A stretch of 64,000 nucleotides of DNA from Auanema rhodensis (taxonomy: Eukaryota > Nematoda > Chromadorea > Rhabditida > Rhabditidae): assembly GCA_964057225.1 (NCBI GenBank), contig OZ059899.1, forward strand, positions 18,794,501 through 18,858,500, in the 5' to 3' direction. Below are positions 63,767-64,000 of the stretch, piece after piece. Position 1 is the stretch's first letter; every line of letters starts with the position of its first letter. Under the pieces are notes generated by a model. That model worked only from the letters and a program-made list of their open reading frames with translations. It ran no database searches and had not been told where the DNA came from. The position numbers were made by a program, and so were the translations under genes.

Positions 63767-64000
63767 TTGAAAAATGATGCATTAGTGTATGTTGAGTTTC
63801 CATGTACACTCAACATTGCTTCCAAAAACATTTTGACAAAAATTTTTCCGAAAAATTTCAAAATAATTTTGCAAAAAGTAGATGTTTTTAGATTCCTTTT
63901 TTCAAGGCAAAGACGATGGACAATGTTATTCAACGAAAAAATTAATTCTCCAGGGTGAAAATCGAGGATGTAAGTGTGAACTTATATCAGTTGATATCTC
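63767..64000 (+). repeat. Partial K monomer at window end
   Basis: Monomer positions 1-234 of a K unit, cut by the window edge with no sign of divergence. The array continues beyond the window. Confidence 0.95.

Larger units (their letters stand above)
1..64000 (+). repeat. Tandem satellite array, 351-bp monomer, about 182.3 copies
   Basis: The same 351-bp sequence recurs without interruption and always on the same strand. Landmarks such as TTGAAAAATGATGCATTAG, AACTTATATCAGTTGATATC and AAGCTAGCGCAAATC return every 351 bp from start to end. One hand-counted unit (45866-46216) is about 32% G+C. Neighbouring units often differ at 0-3 positions, and different subtypes at roughly 5-12. This is the pattern of eukaryotic satellite DNA homogenised by unequal crossing-over and gene conversion. 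The array runs off both window ends, so its true length and chromosomal location (centromere, pericentromere, sex chromosome or other heterochromatin) cannot be told here. I do not recognise the family. Orientation as + is arbitrary. Confidence 0.98.

Noticed and set aside
235-63958. 63-codon open frames, one per unit (two extended to 86 codons)
   Set aside because: Each begins at TTG; no in-frame ATG lies near the start, only one close to the end. Frames persist because 351 is a multiple of three and indels are nearly absent. Units differ by many amino-acid-changing substitutions including charge changes; stops (38522, 52344, 56556, 58311) and a frameshift (18136 unit) are tolerated and even copied. 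No promoter, ribosome site or recognisable domain is seen.
1-64000. CRISPR array
   Set aside because: There are no short repeats separated by unique spacers. The entire 351-bp unit repeats, and what varies is scattered point differences.
1-64000. rDNA spacer, tRNA cluster or other RNA gene repeat
   Set aside because: No rRNA, 5S, tRNA or snRNA sequence is recognisable in the unit on either strand, and no A box/B box pair was found.
1-64000. Transposon, retroelement or Helitron-derived tandem
   Set aside because: No transposase or reverse-transcriptase frame, long terminal repeats, target-site duplications or terminal inverted repeats are visible. The short inverted repeats are internal to the monomer.
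1-64000. A hidden undescribed gene system within the array
   Set aside because: I followed unit starts and landmarks through the whole window; every stretch is accounted for by the 351-bp unit, leaving no space for non-satellite sequence.

Overview
The whole window is a single tandem satellite-DNA array. A unit of 351 bp repeats head to tail from the first base to the last: 181 complete units (235-63766) plus two partial units at the window edges (1-234 and 63767-64000). No unique sequence, gene, RNA gene, transposon or CRISPR array interrupts it. Monomer numbering used throughout starts at the conserved TTGAAAAATG (position 1 = base 235, 586, 937 and so on), so base 1 of the window is monomer position 118. 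The unit is AT-rich (about 32% G+C by hand count of one copy). Units differ from each other by roughly 0-3%, almost entirely by substitutions. Only one net length change was found in the array, a 1-bp insertion at 18305-18311.

Organism: a homogeneous array of more than 64 kb with a monomer of about two nucleosomes and higher-order structure is typical of eukaryotic centromeric, pericentromeric or other heterochromatic satellite DNA. I do not recognise the family and cannot name the species. CpG is not depleted (12 seen against about 9 expected in one unit), which fits a genome with little germline CpG methylation, as in many invertebrates. That is only a weak inference.

Monomer layout: positions 23-50 hold a 9-bp-arm inverted repeat. 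Positions 58-136 hold A/T-tracts spaced about 10-12 bp apart. Positions 182-187 are CTGCAG or CTCCAG depending on subtype. Positions 218-231 and 258-273 hold two further inverted repeats. Two main haplotypes recur. 'K' has G69, A85, A94, T98, usually CTCCAG and G204. 'E' has T69, G85, G94, C98, usually CTGCAG and A204. There are mosaics of the two and several derived subtypes.

Region by region: 235-2340 has the most diverged subtype. 2341-6903 is organised in 702-bp dimers. 6904-12168 is mixed, with three exact or near-exact monomer doublets. 12169-18487 contains a 1404-bp tetramer and the only indel unit. 18488-36739 contains large nested duplications (5-, 8-, 9- and 13-unit blocks) that can be followed by rare shared mutations. 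36740-50428 shows repeated 1404-bp tetramers. 51131-61309 is mostly a K/E dimer array carrying 8- and 9-unit duplications, in which a nonsense-type mutation has been copied. 61310-64000 returns to material resembling 44813-51481.

Open reading frames of 63 codons occur in 177 of the 182 units that include monomer positions 1-192, because 351 is divisible by three. They have no ATG start and I judge them non-coding. I found no biological system beyond the satellite. The interest lies in its length constancy, inverted repeats, phased A-tracts and readable duplication history.
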